From: Salinibacterium sp. ZJ450
Lineage (GTDB): Bacteria; Actinomycetota; Actinomycetes; Actinomycetales; Microbacteriaceae
Assembly: GCF_011751885.2 (NCBI RefSeq)
Contig: NZ_CP061771.1
Location: 3,767,236 to 3,831,235, forward strand
DNA length: 64,000 nt
Reading direction: 5' to 3'
Shown here in pieces: positions 16,986 through 24,295 of the stretch. The translations under genes were made by a program, and so were the position numbers. The notes under the pieces were generated by a model, which did not search any database, was not told the origin of the DNA, and saw only the letters and a list, made by a program, of their open reading frames with translations. The number at the start of each line of letters is the position of its first letter. The stretch's first letter is position 1.

Positions 16986-17507
16986 TCAGCCGGCGCGCAC
17001 ATCCCAGCCGTGATGCACCACATCGTGCAGGGTGTATCGCGCGAAGCTGTCTACCGTGAACGAGGCGCCGTCGCCGCGGCGGCCGGGGCGCTGCCACTGA
17101 TGCCCGTGCACACTGTCGAGCCTGGCGGCGAGCGACTCCGCGGCTGCCACGAGCTCTGCGGCAACCACCCGGGGATCCTGCTCGTTGTACCGCTCAGCGA
17201 CGGCGGTCGCGTCCTGATCCCAGTTCGCGAACTCCGGGTCGTCTTCGGTCAGCATCAGGCCCGTGCGGTAGTCGCCGAGCCGCACCACGTCGCGCACGTG
17301 CGCCGCGTACTCCAACGCCGACCAGGTGTTCTCATCGGGGCGCTCGGCCACGGATTCCCGGTCGAGCACGACCGGCCAGACGGCCGCCTCGCGGCGCAGC
17401 AGGTCGGCGACATCCGGGCCCTGGATCGTTTGCGCGTCGAATCCGCATTCGGGGCACGCACGGTCCAGCACCCAGGTCCAGTTCTTCGCGTCAGGCGTAA
17501 TCGGCAT
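16986..17507 (-). CDS. DinB / mycothiol-dependent-transferase-like protein
   Basis: This 173-residue protein from the ATG at 17507 (an ATG at 17516 is possible) has the DinB four-helix bundle with the three expected metal-type His: EYAAHVRDV and LHDVVHHGWDV. It begins with a small CPECGFD motif. Related enzymes use mycothiol or bacillithiol as cofactor; others are uncharacterised. It is convergent with drrB-like and divergent from the DUF4383 gene. Confidence 0.83.
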   Translation of the reverse strand: MPITPDAKNWTWVLDRACPECGFDAQTIQGPDVADLLRREAAVWPVVLDRESVAERPDENTWSALEYAAHVRDVVRLGDYRTGLMLTEDDPEFANWDQDATAVAERYNEQDPRVVAAELVAAAESLAARLDSVHGHQWQRPGRRGDGASFTVDSFARYTLHDVVHHGWDVRAG

Positions 17508-17538
17508 GCTCCACATCGTCGCCCATCCCGCCGACCGG

Positions 17539-17544
17539 TACCGT
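17539..17544 (+). promoter_or_regulatory. -10 box of leaderless DUF4383 transcript
   Basis: TACCGT lies seven bases before the ATG at 17552 and no ribosome site is present. Confidence 0.4.
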
Positions 17545-17551
17545 AGATTTC

Positions 17552-17974
17552 ATGCCAGATTTCGCCGCGGACGGGCGGCGCCCATCGCCGAACCGGATGA
17601 TGGGAGCCATCGTCGGCGCGCTGCTCCTGCTGATCGGGATCCTCGGTTTCGCCGTCACCTGGGATGTTCCGATCTTCGGCACGCCGGGAGCCCTGCTGTT
17701 CGGGCAGCTGGAAGTGAACCCCGCGCAGAACCTGCTGCACCTACTCGGCGGCGCCGCGCTCATCACGGCGGCCGCGACGAGCATCGCCGCGGCGCGCACG
17801 ACGAACGCGGTCGGCGGTGCGCTCAGCCTGCTGCTTGGGCTGACAGGACTGTTCCTGGTCGGATCGCCGGCGAACTTCGTGGCGGTCAGTCCCCTCGGCA
17901 ACCTGCTGCACTTCGCTGCGGCCGTGCTGCTGTTGGCGGTGGGACTGGGCGTCGAGCAGCAGAAGCAGCGTTAG
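17552..17974 (+). CDS. DUF4383 membrane protein
   Basis: This 140-residue protein has four TM helices. The NPAQNLLHLLGGAALI and SPLGNLLHFAAAVLLL boxes, each with Asn-Leu-Leu-His, are the DUF4383 hallmark. The function is unknown. The 3' end overlaps the convergent YbaK-family gene by 4 bp. Confidence 0.85.
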   Translation: MPDFAADGRRPSPNRMMGAIVGALLLLIGILGFAVTWDVPIFGTPGALLFGQLEVNPAQNLLHLLGGAALITAAATSIAAARTTNAVGGALSLLLGLTGLFLVGSPANFVAVSPLGNLLHFAAAVLLLAVGLGVEQQKQR

Positions 17975-18474
17975 GCCGGCGGCTGAACCGGCAGCACCTG
18001 GCCGTGCGTGATCGCGACCAGTTGGTCGAAGGTCAGCGGAAACACCGTGCGCGCGTGCCCGGCGGCCGCCCAGATCTCGGGGTAGGCGGCGAGGTCGGCG
18101 TCGACGACCGTGCGAAGCGGTGCGGGATGCCCGACCGGCGCCACCCCTCCGATGACCTGACCGGTGGCCGCGGCCACCACCTCGGGCTTTGCCCGCCGGA
18201 TGACGCCGCCCAACTGTTCGCCGAGCCAGACGGTGTCGACCCGGTGAGCCCCCGAGGTCATCACCAGCAAGGGTTCGCCGTCCAACTCGAAGACGAGGGA
18301 GTTGGCGATCGCACCCACGTCGATGCCGAGCAGTCGCGCCGCCTCGACCGCGGTCGTGGCGTGCTCGTCAAACCATCGGATGCGCGGTTCCTCGGTGTGC
18401 GCGGCCAGGGCGGCCGCCACTCGTTCGACCGCCGGATGGGTCGGGCTCCCGGCCTGCAGTCGGTCGTCGGTCAC
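17971..18474 (-). CDS. YbaK/EbsC-family aminoacyl-tRNA deacylase
   Basis: This 167-residue protein of the YbaK/ProXp fold hydrolyses mischarged aminoacyl-tRNA in trans. Visible features are AIANSLVFELDGEPLLVMTSG, the lysine segment RRAKPEVV, and GQVIGGVAPVGHP, the conserved GGxxPxG loop. The GTG at 18474 was chosen because it overlaps the upstream helicase stop (GTGA), a typical coupled start; the open frame further upstream is antisense or out-of-frame sequence within that helicase. Confidence 0.88.
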   Translation of the reverse strand: MTDDRLQAGSPTHPAVERVAAALAAHTEEPRIRWFDEHATTAVEAARLLGIDVGAIANSLVFELDGEPLLVMTSGAHRVDTVWLGEQLGGVIRRAKPEVVAAATGQVIGGVAPVGHPAPLRTVVDADLAAYPEIWAAAGHARTVFPLTFDQLVAITHGQVLPVQPPA

Positions 18475-19766
18475 GGGCGGGCCGCCTCCAGTGCGGGCAC
18501 CGCGGTCGCCTGCGTCATGAAGCGACGCACGTTGGCGTCGACAATGATGTCGCTCGGGCGCAGCGCCCTGGTGAGGAACAGGCCATCTAGCGCGGTGATG
18601 CGGCTGAGCGCCACGTAGGTCTGTCCGGGCGCGAAGGAGCGCGCTCCGAGGTCGACGATGGCGCGCTCGTAGGTCTTGCCCTGGGACTTGTGGATGGTCA
18701 CCGCCCAGGCGAGCCGCAACGGGAACTGGGTGAACTCGCCCACGACATCCTTGGACAGCTGCCGGGTGCCGGCGTTGTACGTGTACTTGTACTTCTCCCA
18801 AACCGCCGGCTGCACCTCGTGCACGTCACCGTCGACCTCGACGAACACGGTGCTGCCGATCCGGGTCACCGTGCCGATGCTGCCGTTGACCCACCGCTGG
18901 TCCGGGTCGTTGCGCAGGAACATCACCTGCGCCCCCACCTTCAGCTCGAGCTTGTCGTCGGCCGGGAACGCCCGGCCGCCGAACTCGCCGTTCACCTCCG
19001 CGCGGGCGGTCTTCACCTGCCCGGTGAGGCGCGCCAGCGCCTGCCCGTTGATGCGATTGACCGTGGCGTTGGTGGTGGCGAGGGTGATCGCGCCATCCGT
19101 CGGCGGTGTGCGGGCACCGGTCTCGTTCAGCCGATGCGCGATCTCCGCGGTCACCTGGCCGTGCCGCACCGCGTTCAGCATGAACTTGAACTCGGCCTCG
19201 TGCTGCCGGTGGATGGTGGTGAGTTCGTAGATGCGCAGCTCGGCTTCGTTCCACACCTTGGCGTCGAAGAACCACATCGACGCGTACTGGTCGAGGAAGT
19301 ATGCGCGCTCATCGTTGTCGCCGGGCACCGGGGCCAGCTGGTACGGGTCACCGAACAGCACCACCTGCACGCCGCCGAATGCCTCGTTCTTGCGCTGCCT
19401 GGCCTGCCGCAGGCTGCGGTCGATCGCGTCGAGCAGGTCGGCGTTGACCATCGACACCTCGTCGATCACGAGCGTGTCGATGGTGTTCAGCAGCTTGCGC
19501 AGCACGGCGGACTGCTCGATGTCCTGGCTCGCGATGACGCCGATCGGCAGCCGGAACAGCGAGTGGATGGTCTGCCCGCCGACGTTCAGCGCGGCAACCC
19601 CGGTGGGGGCGGCGATCACCACCTGCTTCGACGTGTGCCAGGCCAGATGGTTCAGCAACGTGGACTTGCCGGTGCCGGCTCGACCCGTCACGAAGATGTG
19701 CTCACGCGTCTTCTCGATGGCCTCGAAGACGGCGGCCTGTTCGGGCGAGAGGGCGAGCGCTGTCAC
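18471..19766 (-). CDS. PIF1/RecD-like superfamily 1 helicase
   Basis: This 431-residue protein reads from a GTG at 19766. Motif I is GRAGTGKST, motif Ia APTGVAALNVGG, motif II DEVSM, motif III FGDPYQLAPV, motif IV-like TTNATVNRIN, and motif VI AWAVTIHKSQGKT...YVALSR. This is the short PIF1-like helicase widespread in bacteria, thought to act on DNA forks or unusual structures; direct roles are mostly unknown. Start choice is supported by the first strand beginning at once and an AAGGTGGG sequence just upstream. It overlaps the deacylase gene by 4 bp. Confidence 0.9.
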   Translation of the reverse strand: MTALALSPEQAAVFEAIEKTREHIFVTGRAGTGKSTLLNHLAWHTSKQVVIAAPTGVAALNVGGQTIHSLFRLPIGVIASQDIEQSAVLRKLLNTIDTLVIDEVSMVNADLLDAIDRSLRQARQRKNEAFGGVQVVLFGDPYQLAPVPGDNDERAYFLDQYASMWFFDAKVWNEAELRIYELTTIHRQHEAEFKFMLNAVRHGQVTAEIAHRLNETGARTPPTDGAITLATTNATVNRINGQALARLTGQVKTARAEVNGEFGGRAFPADDKLELKVGAQVMFLRNDPDQRWVNGSIGTVTRIGSTVFVEVDGDVHEVQPAVWEKYKYTYNAGTRQLSKDVVGEFTQFPLRLAWAVTIHKSQGKTYERAIVDLGARSFAPGQTYVALSRITALDGLFLTRALRPSDIIVDANVRRFMTQATAVPALEAARP

Positions 19767-19813
19767 GGCAACCCACCTTACCCGCGCTACCGGGGCGTCA
19801 GCGGTGAGCGCCT

Positions 19814-19819
19814 TAGGAT
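19814..19819 (+). promoter_or_regulatory. -10 box of leaderless transcript for 19826 gene
   Basis: TAGGAT lies six bases before the ATG at 19826. This favours that ATG over the GTG at 19820 as the start. Confidence 0.45.
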
Positions 19820-19825
19820 GTGGGA

Positions 19826-20779
19826 ATGCGCCGATCACTCATTATCTGGTCGGTCATCTTCGGTGTGTTCGTCGCGGCATTCATCGGCACGGTGATCGCC
19901 TTCAACGCCACGCTCTTCAGCGCCGGCGGGTTCGTGCGCGTCTACCTTGATTCCGTGGCCCGCGGTGATGTCCAGGGGGCCCTCGCACTGCCGGGCGTGG
20001 AGGTTCCGGAGGGCGTGAGCGACGAGCTGCTCGACCCTGACGCCCTCGCTGAACTCAGCGACATCCGCCAGATTGACGATGTCGACCTGGGGGACGGCAC
20101 CCACCAAGTCACCGTGGAGTACGCCGTGGGGCCGAGCACCGGCCGAAGCACGTTCCTGGTGCAGGACGCCGGCTCGGTGTTCGGGCTGTTCTCCGGGTGG
20201 CGGTTCACCGAATCCCCCCTCGCCACGATCGAGCCGACCGTGCTGCACGAGAACCGCTTCAGCGCGAATGGTGTGCCGTTGCGCACCGATTCTGCGCTGC
20301 CGGTCGCCGTGTTCACCCCCGGCTGGTACGTGTTCGACCACGAATCGGCGTTCCTCGCGGCCGAGGCAACCGCCGTCGCCGCGACCACCCCGGGCGAGCA
20401 CCTGGCCACCACCATCGACGTGCAGGCGGACACCACATTCGTGGAGCAGGTGCAGGAGGAGCTCACCAGCTACCTCGAGGACTGCGCCACCCAGCGCGTG
20501 TTGATGCCGAGCGGATGCCCGTTCGGCCAGCAGATCGACAACCGCATCGAGAGCGAACCGGTATGGTCACTGACCGCGCATCCGCAGGTGACCATCATGC
20601 CGGGCGCCGAGCGCGGCACCTGGCAGATGCCGCCGACCGGGGGAGTCGCCCACCTCACCGTCGACGTGCGGTCGATCTTCGACGGCACCCGCTCCACCTT
20701 CGATGAAGACGTGCCCTTCACCGTGCAGTACCTGATCACGTTCCAGCCGGATGGCTCGCTGCTGATCACCGCGCAGTAG
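19826..20779 (+). CDS. Unknown membrane-anchored protein
   Basis: This 317-residue protein has one N-terminal TM helix (about 4-27) and a long extracytoplasmic part. That part begins with a segment resembling a small NTF2-like/lumazine-type domain (FVRVYLDSVARGDVQGALALPG) and ends with a beta-rich region. Two Cys (CATQRVLMPSGC) could form a disulphide. No enzyme motif was recognised. It is divergent from the helicase gene and convergent with the CtaG fusion gene. Confidence 0.75.
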   Translation: MRRSLIIWSVIFGVFVAAFIGTVIAFNATLFSAGGFVRVYLDSVARGDVQGALALPGVEVPEGVSDELLDPDALAELSDIRQIDDVDLGDGTHQVTVEYAVGPSTGRSTFLVQDAGSVFGLFSGWRFTESPLATIEPTVLHENRFSANGVPLRTDSALPVAVFTPGWYVFDHESAFLAAEATAVAATTPGEHLATTIDVQADTTFVEQVQEELTSYLEDCATQRVLMPSGCPFGQQIDNRIESEPVWSLTAHPQVTIMPGAERGTWQMPPTGGVAHLTVDVRSIFDGTRSTFDEDVPFTVQYLITFQPDGSLLITAQ

Positions 20780-20808
20780 AAGGCACCGCGCAGTAGCCGG
20801 GTCGTGCG

Positions 20809-22782
20809 TTACTTGCCGTCGCGCTCGGCCTGCGCGGCCAGCATGTCGTTGTACGCGGTCAGCTCGGCGTCCCCGTCGCGGTCGGCCTGCCGGTCGGTGC
20901 GCCTGCTCTCCTTGGCGTCGCTGTGACTCCACATGATCGCCACGATGATGGCCATCGTCACGGTCGGGATCTCGCCGATGCTCCAGGTGATGCCGCCGGC
21001 CACCTGCTGGTCGGCGAGGGCGCTGGTGCCCCAGCCCATCGCGCCGTACCAGTCCGCGAGCAGCAGCCCGGTGCTGCTCATGATGCCCAGGCCGAAGAAG
21101 GCGTGGAACGCCATGGTTGCCAGCAGGATCAGCAGCCGCATCGGGTATGGCGCGCGGTATGGCAACGGGTCGACGCCGATCAGCACCATCACGAACAGGT
21201 AGCCGCTGGCGAGGAAGTGCACGATCATCCAGTAGTGCCCGACGTGGTCGCTCACCGCCCAGCTGAACAGCGGCGTGTAGTAGAACGCCCAGAGCGATCC
21301 GGCGAAGATCGCCGCGGCAACGATGGGGTTCGTGAGCACCCGCATGTAGCGCGAATGCACGGTGAGCATCGTCCACTCCCGCACGCCGCGGCTGCCGTCG
21401 GTTCGCTTGCGTACCGCCCGCATGATGAGCGTGATCGGCGCTCCCGGCACCAGCAGCACCGGGATCACCATCGCCAGCAGCATGTGCGCGAGCATGTGGA
21501 TGCTGAACAGGTAGTCCTGGTACACGTTCATCGGGCCGTTTGTCACGTAGAACAGCAGGGCGACACCGGCCAGCCACAGCACGGTGCGGTGCAGCGGCCA
21601 CCGGTCGCCGCGTCGGCGCAGTCGCCACACCCCGGCGAGATAGAAGAACGCCAGGAATGCGCTGACCAGGGTCCACAGCAGGTCGGGGTTCCAGCTGCTG
21701 AGCCAGGTGGAGACGGTCGGCACCGGCGGCAGCGGGCTGCCGGTGAGGATCTCGGCCGGGCTCGGGTTCACCTGGTCGGCGATCGCCACCTCGGGCCGCG
21801 GCGTGGCGGTGCGGGCGAGCGCTGCGGCGACACCGGAGGCCACCCCCATGAAGGCGAGCTCCGCGGCGGCCAGCCACCAGAAGTACCGGCGCGCGCCGGT
21901 GTCGTTGCGCGACATCCGCGAGATCAGGAAGCGGCGCTGCAGCGCGCCGAACGCGCCGAGCACGACCAGAGCCGCGACCTTCACCAGCAGCAGCACGCCG
22001 TACGGGCTGGCGAGGTTCTCGAGCGTGCCGACGCGAATCTCGGCGCTGATGTAGCCGGATGCGGCGACGACGACGAAGCAGATGAGGGCCAGCGACGAGT
22101 AGCGCGACACCACGTCGCGCAGTTTCGAGCCGGTGAGCGTGGATTGCACCAGAGCCAGCGCGGTCAGGCCACCCAGCCACACCGCAGCGGCGGTCACGTG
22201 CAGCCAGAGCGCCGAGACCGCGTCGTCGTGGTCGGCGGTGCCTCCGGTGTGCCCCTGCGACGCCAGCTGCACGAAGCCGGCGATGGTCAACGCGGCGACG
22301 AACAGCAGCACGGTCTGGTTGCGCACGGCGAAGCACAGCACCGTGACGGCCGCCGCGATCAGCATCACGGTCAACCACGACTTGCCGAGTTCCGTGTCGG
22401 TGAGGAAGCGCGCGAGCAGCTGCCCGAACCGGTCGTCGAGGGTGACCGGCTCCAGATAGATGGTCAGGAAGATCATGAAACCGGATGTCGCGGACGCCAC
22501 GGTCCAGACCGCGGCGGAGCCGGCCGCGATGTCGAGCGCCCGGTTGTACTCCGGGGTACCGGCCGTGAGCGCGAAGCAGGCGAGCACGATCGGCCCGATC
22601 GCCAGGGCGGCGGACAGATTGACGATCAGGGCGCTGATCGGCAGTCCCCAGCGCACCACGGCGCCGGGATCGGCGATGGGCAGCGGCGCGGCGCCGCCAC
22701 CGAAGGCGAGGCCGGCCAAGAGCGAGAGGACCGCCGCGAACAGGAGCGCCGCGGGCGCGACGATCCGGGCATAACGAGGCAC
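20809..22782 (-). CDS. CopD-CtaG fusion, cytochrome c oxidase assembly / copper protein
   Basis: This 657-residue polytopic protein carries a CopD-like copper-resistance domain in the N-terminal half (about 130-320; WLHVTAAAVWLGGLTAL is typical) and a caa3-type CtaG domain in the C-terminal half (about 380-620; FSIHMLAHMLLAMVIPVLL, HSRYMRVL and HFLASGYLF). CtaG-type proteins help load copper into terminal oxidase subunits. Many His and Met residues sit in TM regions. The start is a GTG at 22782 preceded by TAGGCT and six bases (leaderless). The C-terminal tail is charged. Confidence 0.92.
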   Translation of the reverse strand: MPRYARIVAPAALLFAAVLSLLAGLAFGGGAAPLPIADPGAVVRWGLPISALIVNLSAALAIGPIVLACFALTAGTPEYNRALDIAAGSAAVWTVASATSGFMIFLTIYLEPVTLDDRFGQLLARFLTDTELGKSWLTVMLIAAAVTVLCFAVRNQTVLLFVAALTIAGFVQLASQGHTGGTADHDDAVSALWLHVTAAAVWLGGLTALALVQSTLTGSKLRDVVSRYSSLALICFVVVAASGYISAEIRVGTLENLASPYGVLLLVKVAALVVLGAFGALQRRFLISRMSRNDTGARRYFWWLAAAELAFMGVASGVAAALARTATPRPEVAIADQVNPSPAEILTGSPLPPVPTVSTWLSSWNPDLLWTLVSAFLAFFYLAGVWRLRRRGDRWPLHRTVLWLAGVALLFYVTNGPMNVYQDYLFSIHMLAHMLLAMVIPVLLVPGAPITLIMRAVRKRTDGSRGVREWTMLTVHSRYMRVLTNPIVAAAIFAGSLWAFYYTPLFSWAVSDHVGHYWMIVHFLASGYLFVMVLIGVDPLPYRAPYPMRLLILLATMAFHAFFGLGIMSSTGLLLADWYGAMGWGTSALADQQVAGGITWSIGEIPTVTMAIIVAIMWSHSDAKESRRTDRQADRDGDAELTAYNDMLAAQAERDGK

Positions 22783-22788
22783 CTATTC

Positions 22789-22794
22789 AGCCTA
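22789..22794 (-). promoter_or_regulatory. -10 box of leaderless CtaG-fusion transcript
   Basis: On the minus strand TAGGCT is followed by six bases and the GTG at 22782, with no Shine-Dalgarno sequence. The znuA promoter (32773) has the same hexamer and spacing. Confidence 0.45.
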
Positions 22795-22831
22795 AGCGAC
22801 CGGGAGCGGCCTGGTCACCGCCTCAGGAATG

Positions 22832-22874
22832 CACAAAGGGGACACCGCCACGTGAGTGGCGGCATCCCCTTGTG
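22832..22874 (-). terminator. Strong hairpin downstream of the HU gene
   Basis: CACAA-GGGG-CCGCCAC pairs with GTGGCGG-CCCC-TTGTG around a 4-nt loop, with one bulge and one small internal mismatch. It starts 14 bp beyond the HU stop codon and is the most stable-looking intergenic stem in this part. There is only a short U-rich tail, as is common in high-GC actinobacteria. Confidence 0.7.
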
Positions 22875-22887
22875 ATGATGCTGGTGG

Positions 22888-23175
22888 CTACTTGGCAGCT
22901 GCCTTGAGCTTCGAGCCTGCGCTCAGCTTGACACCATTGCTGGCTGCAATCTGCAGAGCCTCACCGGTCTGCGGGTTGCGGCCGGTGCGGGCGGCACGGT
23001 GGGTGCGCTCGACCGAGACCCAGCCCGGAATGGTGACCTTGGTGCCCTCGCCGACAGCCTTCGCCAGCGTGGCGAAGAGTGCGTCGAAGACGCCGTTGAC
23101 GGCGGCCTGGCTCTGGCCAGACTCAGCGGCAACTGCTGCAACGAGCTCGGTACGGTTCAGTGACTTGTCAGCCAT
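22888..23175 (-). CDS. HU-family nucleoid protein
   Basis: This 95-residue HU/IHF-type DNA-bending protein has the N-terminal helices NRTELVAAVAAESGQSQAAVN and the DNA-binding arm with the diagnostic TGRNPQTGE. It lacks the long Lys/Ala-rich tail found in mycobacterial HupB. A terminator-like hairpin follows it. It lies upstream (in the same direction) of nothing but the CtaG gene and is preceded by rpsN. Confidence 0.93.
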   Translation of the reverse strand: MADKSLNRTELVAAVAAESGQSQAAVNGVFDALFATLAKAVGEGTKVTIPGWVSVERTHRAARTGRNPQTGEALQIAASNGVKLSAGSKLKAAAK

Positions 23176-23250
23176 GTGGTGTCCTCCTCGGACGTTTTTG
23201 CAATTAGAAGTTGTCCTGCGCGCCCGAGGCCCAGCAGAACCGCCTTGAAC

Positions 23251-23556
23251 TTACCAGCTTGACTTAGTAATTCCGGGCAATTCGCCGCGGTGCGCCATAT
23301 CGCGGAAGCGAACACGGGACACACCGTACTTCGAGAGCACACCGCGCGGGCGGCCGTCGATCGAGTCGCGGTTGCGCAGGCGCACCGGCGAGGCGTTGCG
23401 GGGAAGCTTCTGCAGGCCGATGCGTGCGGCCTCACGGGACTCGTCGGTTCCGTTCGGGTCGACGAGAGCCTTCTTCAGCTCGAGACGCTTCGCGGCGTAC
23501 CGCTCGACGATGACCTCGCGCTGCTTGTTACGGGCAATCTTGCTTTTCTTAGCCAT
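23251..23556 (-). CDS. rpsN: 30S ribosomal protein S14, Cys-free type
   Basis: This 101-residue S14 is of the long, zinc-independent form. It has [13 protein letters not shown] at the start and [14 protein letters not shown] followed by [21 protein letters not shown]. The CxxC...CxxC zinc site of short S14 is absent and there is no Cys at all. Last gene of the rpmB-rpmG-rpsN cluster, starting 3 bp after the rpmG stop. Confidence 0.96.
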   Translation of the reverse strand: MAKKSKIARNKQREVIVERYAAKRLELKKALVDPNGTDESREAARIGLQKLPRNASPVRLRNRDSIDGRPRGVLSKYGVSRVRFRDMAHRGELPGITKSSW

Positions 23557-23559
23557 GTC

Positions 23560-23727
23560 TTAGCGCTCCTCGCGGAATTCGACGTGCTTACGAACCACGG
23601 GGTCGTACTTCTTCAGCACGAGGCGGTCTGGGTTGTTGCGACGGTTCTTCTTGGTCACGTACGTGTACCCAGTACCGGCGGTGGAGCGGAGCTTGATGAT
23701 CGGACGAACGTCCTGCTGCTTGGCCAT
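23560..23727 (-). CDS. rpmG: 50S ribosomal protein L33, Cys-free type
   Basis: This 55-residue protein starts [20 protein letters not shown] and continues with [14 protein letters not shown] and KYDP. The CxxC pairs of the zinc-binding form are missing. It is too short to be obvious without translation. The ATG overlaps the rpmB stop by one base (TAATG), so translation is coupled. Confidence 0.95.
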   Translation of the reverse strand: MAKQQDVRPIIKLRSTAGTGYTYVTKKNRRNNPDRLVLKKYDPVVRKHVEFREER

Positions 23728-23963
23728 TAGATCTTCTCCCCACGGGCGAGAAGGTCCTTGACGACCGACTCGATGCCACGAGCGTCGATCATCTTGATGC
23801 CCTTGACGCTGAGCGTCAGGGTCACCTTACGACGAAGCGACGGCACGTAGTACGTCTTCTTCTGCACGTTCGGGTCGAAGCGGCGCTTCGTCCGGCGGTG
23901 CGAGTGTGAAATGTTGTGCCCAAAGCCGGGAACGGCTCCGGTCACTTGGCAGACTGCTGCCAT
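23727..23963 (-). CDS. rpmB: 50S ribosomal protein L28, lacking the CxxC zinc site
   Basis: This 78-residue L28 has [21 protein letters not shown] and FDPNVQKK. The first motif is CQVTG where zinc forms have CxxCG, so only one Cys remains. It heads the rpmB-rpmG-rpsN operon. GGAGG lies 6 nt before the ATG. A perfect 10-bp-arm palindrome sits 21 bp upstream of the start (23984-24004). Confidence 0.95.
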   Translation of the reverse strand: MAAVCQVTGAVPGFGHNISHSHRRTKRRFDPNVQKKTYYVPSLRRKVTLTLSVKGIKMIDARGIESVVKDLLARGEKI

Positions 23964-23983
23964 GCTCTTCCTCCATTGCTACC

Positions 23984-24004
23984 GCAGGGTGAAATTCACC
24001 CTGC
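23984..24004. promoter_or_regulatory. Perfect palindrome upstream of rpmB
   Basis: GCAGGGTGAA and TTCACCCTGC are exact reverse complements around one central A. It could be a repressor operator or, if transcribed, a leader hairpin just before the ribosome site of L28. Confidence 0.55.
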
Positions 24005-24068
24005 CCAAGGTCACTTGTCGGCACAGTTCATCCACGCTCTGATATGAGAGAGGTGGATTGGTGTACAT

Positions 24069-24089
24069 CTGAGTGGAGATACCACTCAG
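24069..24089. promoter_or_regulatory. Inverted repeat in the rpmB / oxidase intergenic region
   Basis: CTGAGTGG and CCACTCAG are perfect 8-bp arms around AGATA. Possible operator or hairpin; unassigned. Confidence 0.45.
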
Positions 24090-24208
24090 CCAGCGTTAAA
24101 CATTACGCGACGCGCGCGGCATCCGCAAACCAAACCGGACGAGGCTAACAGCGTGCGCCCCACTGTTGTGCGCTTTGCCACAATCCACACCGAGACCACC
24201 GGTTTGTT

Positions 24209-24225
24209 GTTTGTAGCTCACAAAC
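24209..24225. promoter_or_regulatory. Inverted repeat upstream of acyl-CoA oxidase-like gene
   Basis: GTTTGT and ACAAAC arms around AGCTC, 70 bp before the ATG at 24296. The size and symmetry suit a TetR-type fatty-acid regulator, which is inference only. Confidence 0.4.
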
Positions 24226-24295
24226 GGGAATGTGTGGCGCAGCGGTTCTGACTCCTAACGTGGAAGCAACTTCACTCTGAACAAAGGACAGTTCA

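Larger units (their letters stand above)
23964..24295. other. 332-bp divergent intergenic region with three inverted repeats
   Basis: The region between rpmB (leftward) and the acyl-CoA oxidase-like gene (rightward) has no credible gene. It holds a 21-bp palindrome near rpmB, a second 8-bp-arm repeat at 24069-24089, and a 6-bp-arm repeat at 24209-24225 nearer the oxidase gene. No Zur box like the one at znuA was found. Confidence 0.6.

Noticed and set aside
20923..22875. Long plus-strand frame opposite the CtaG fusion
   Set aside because: Pure antisense of a clear membrane-protein gene; the composition is His/Gln/Arg-rich nonsense with no domain, a usual artefact of high-GC DNA.
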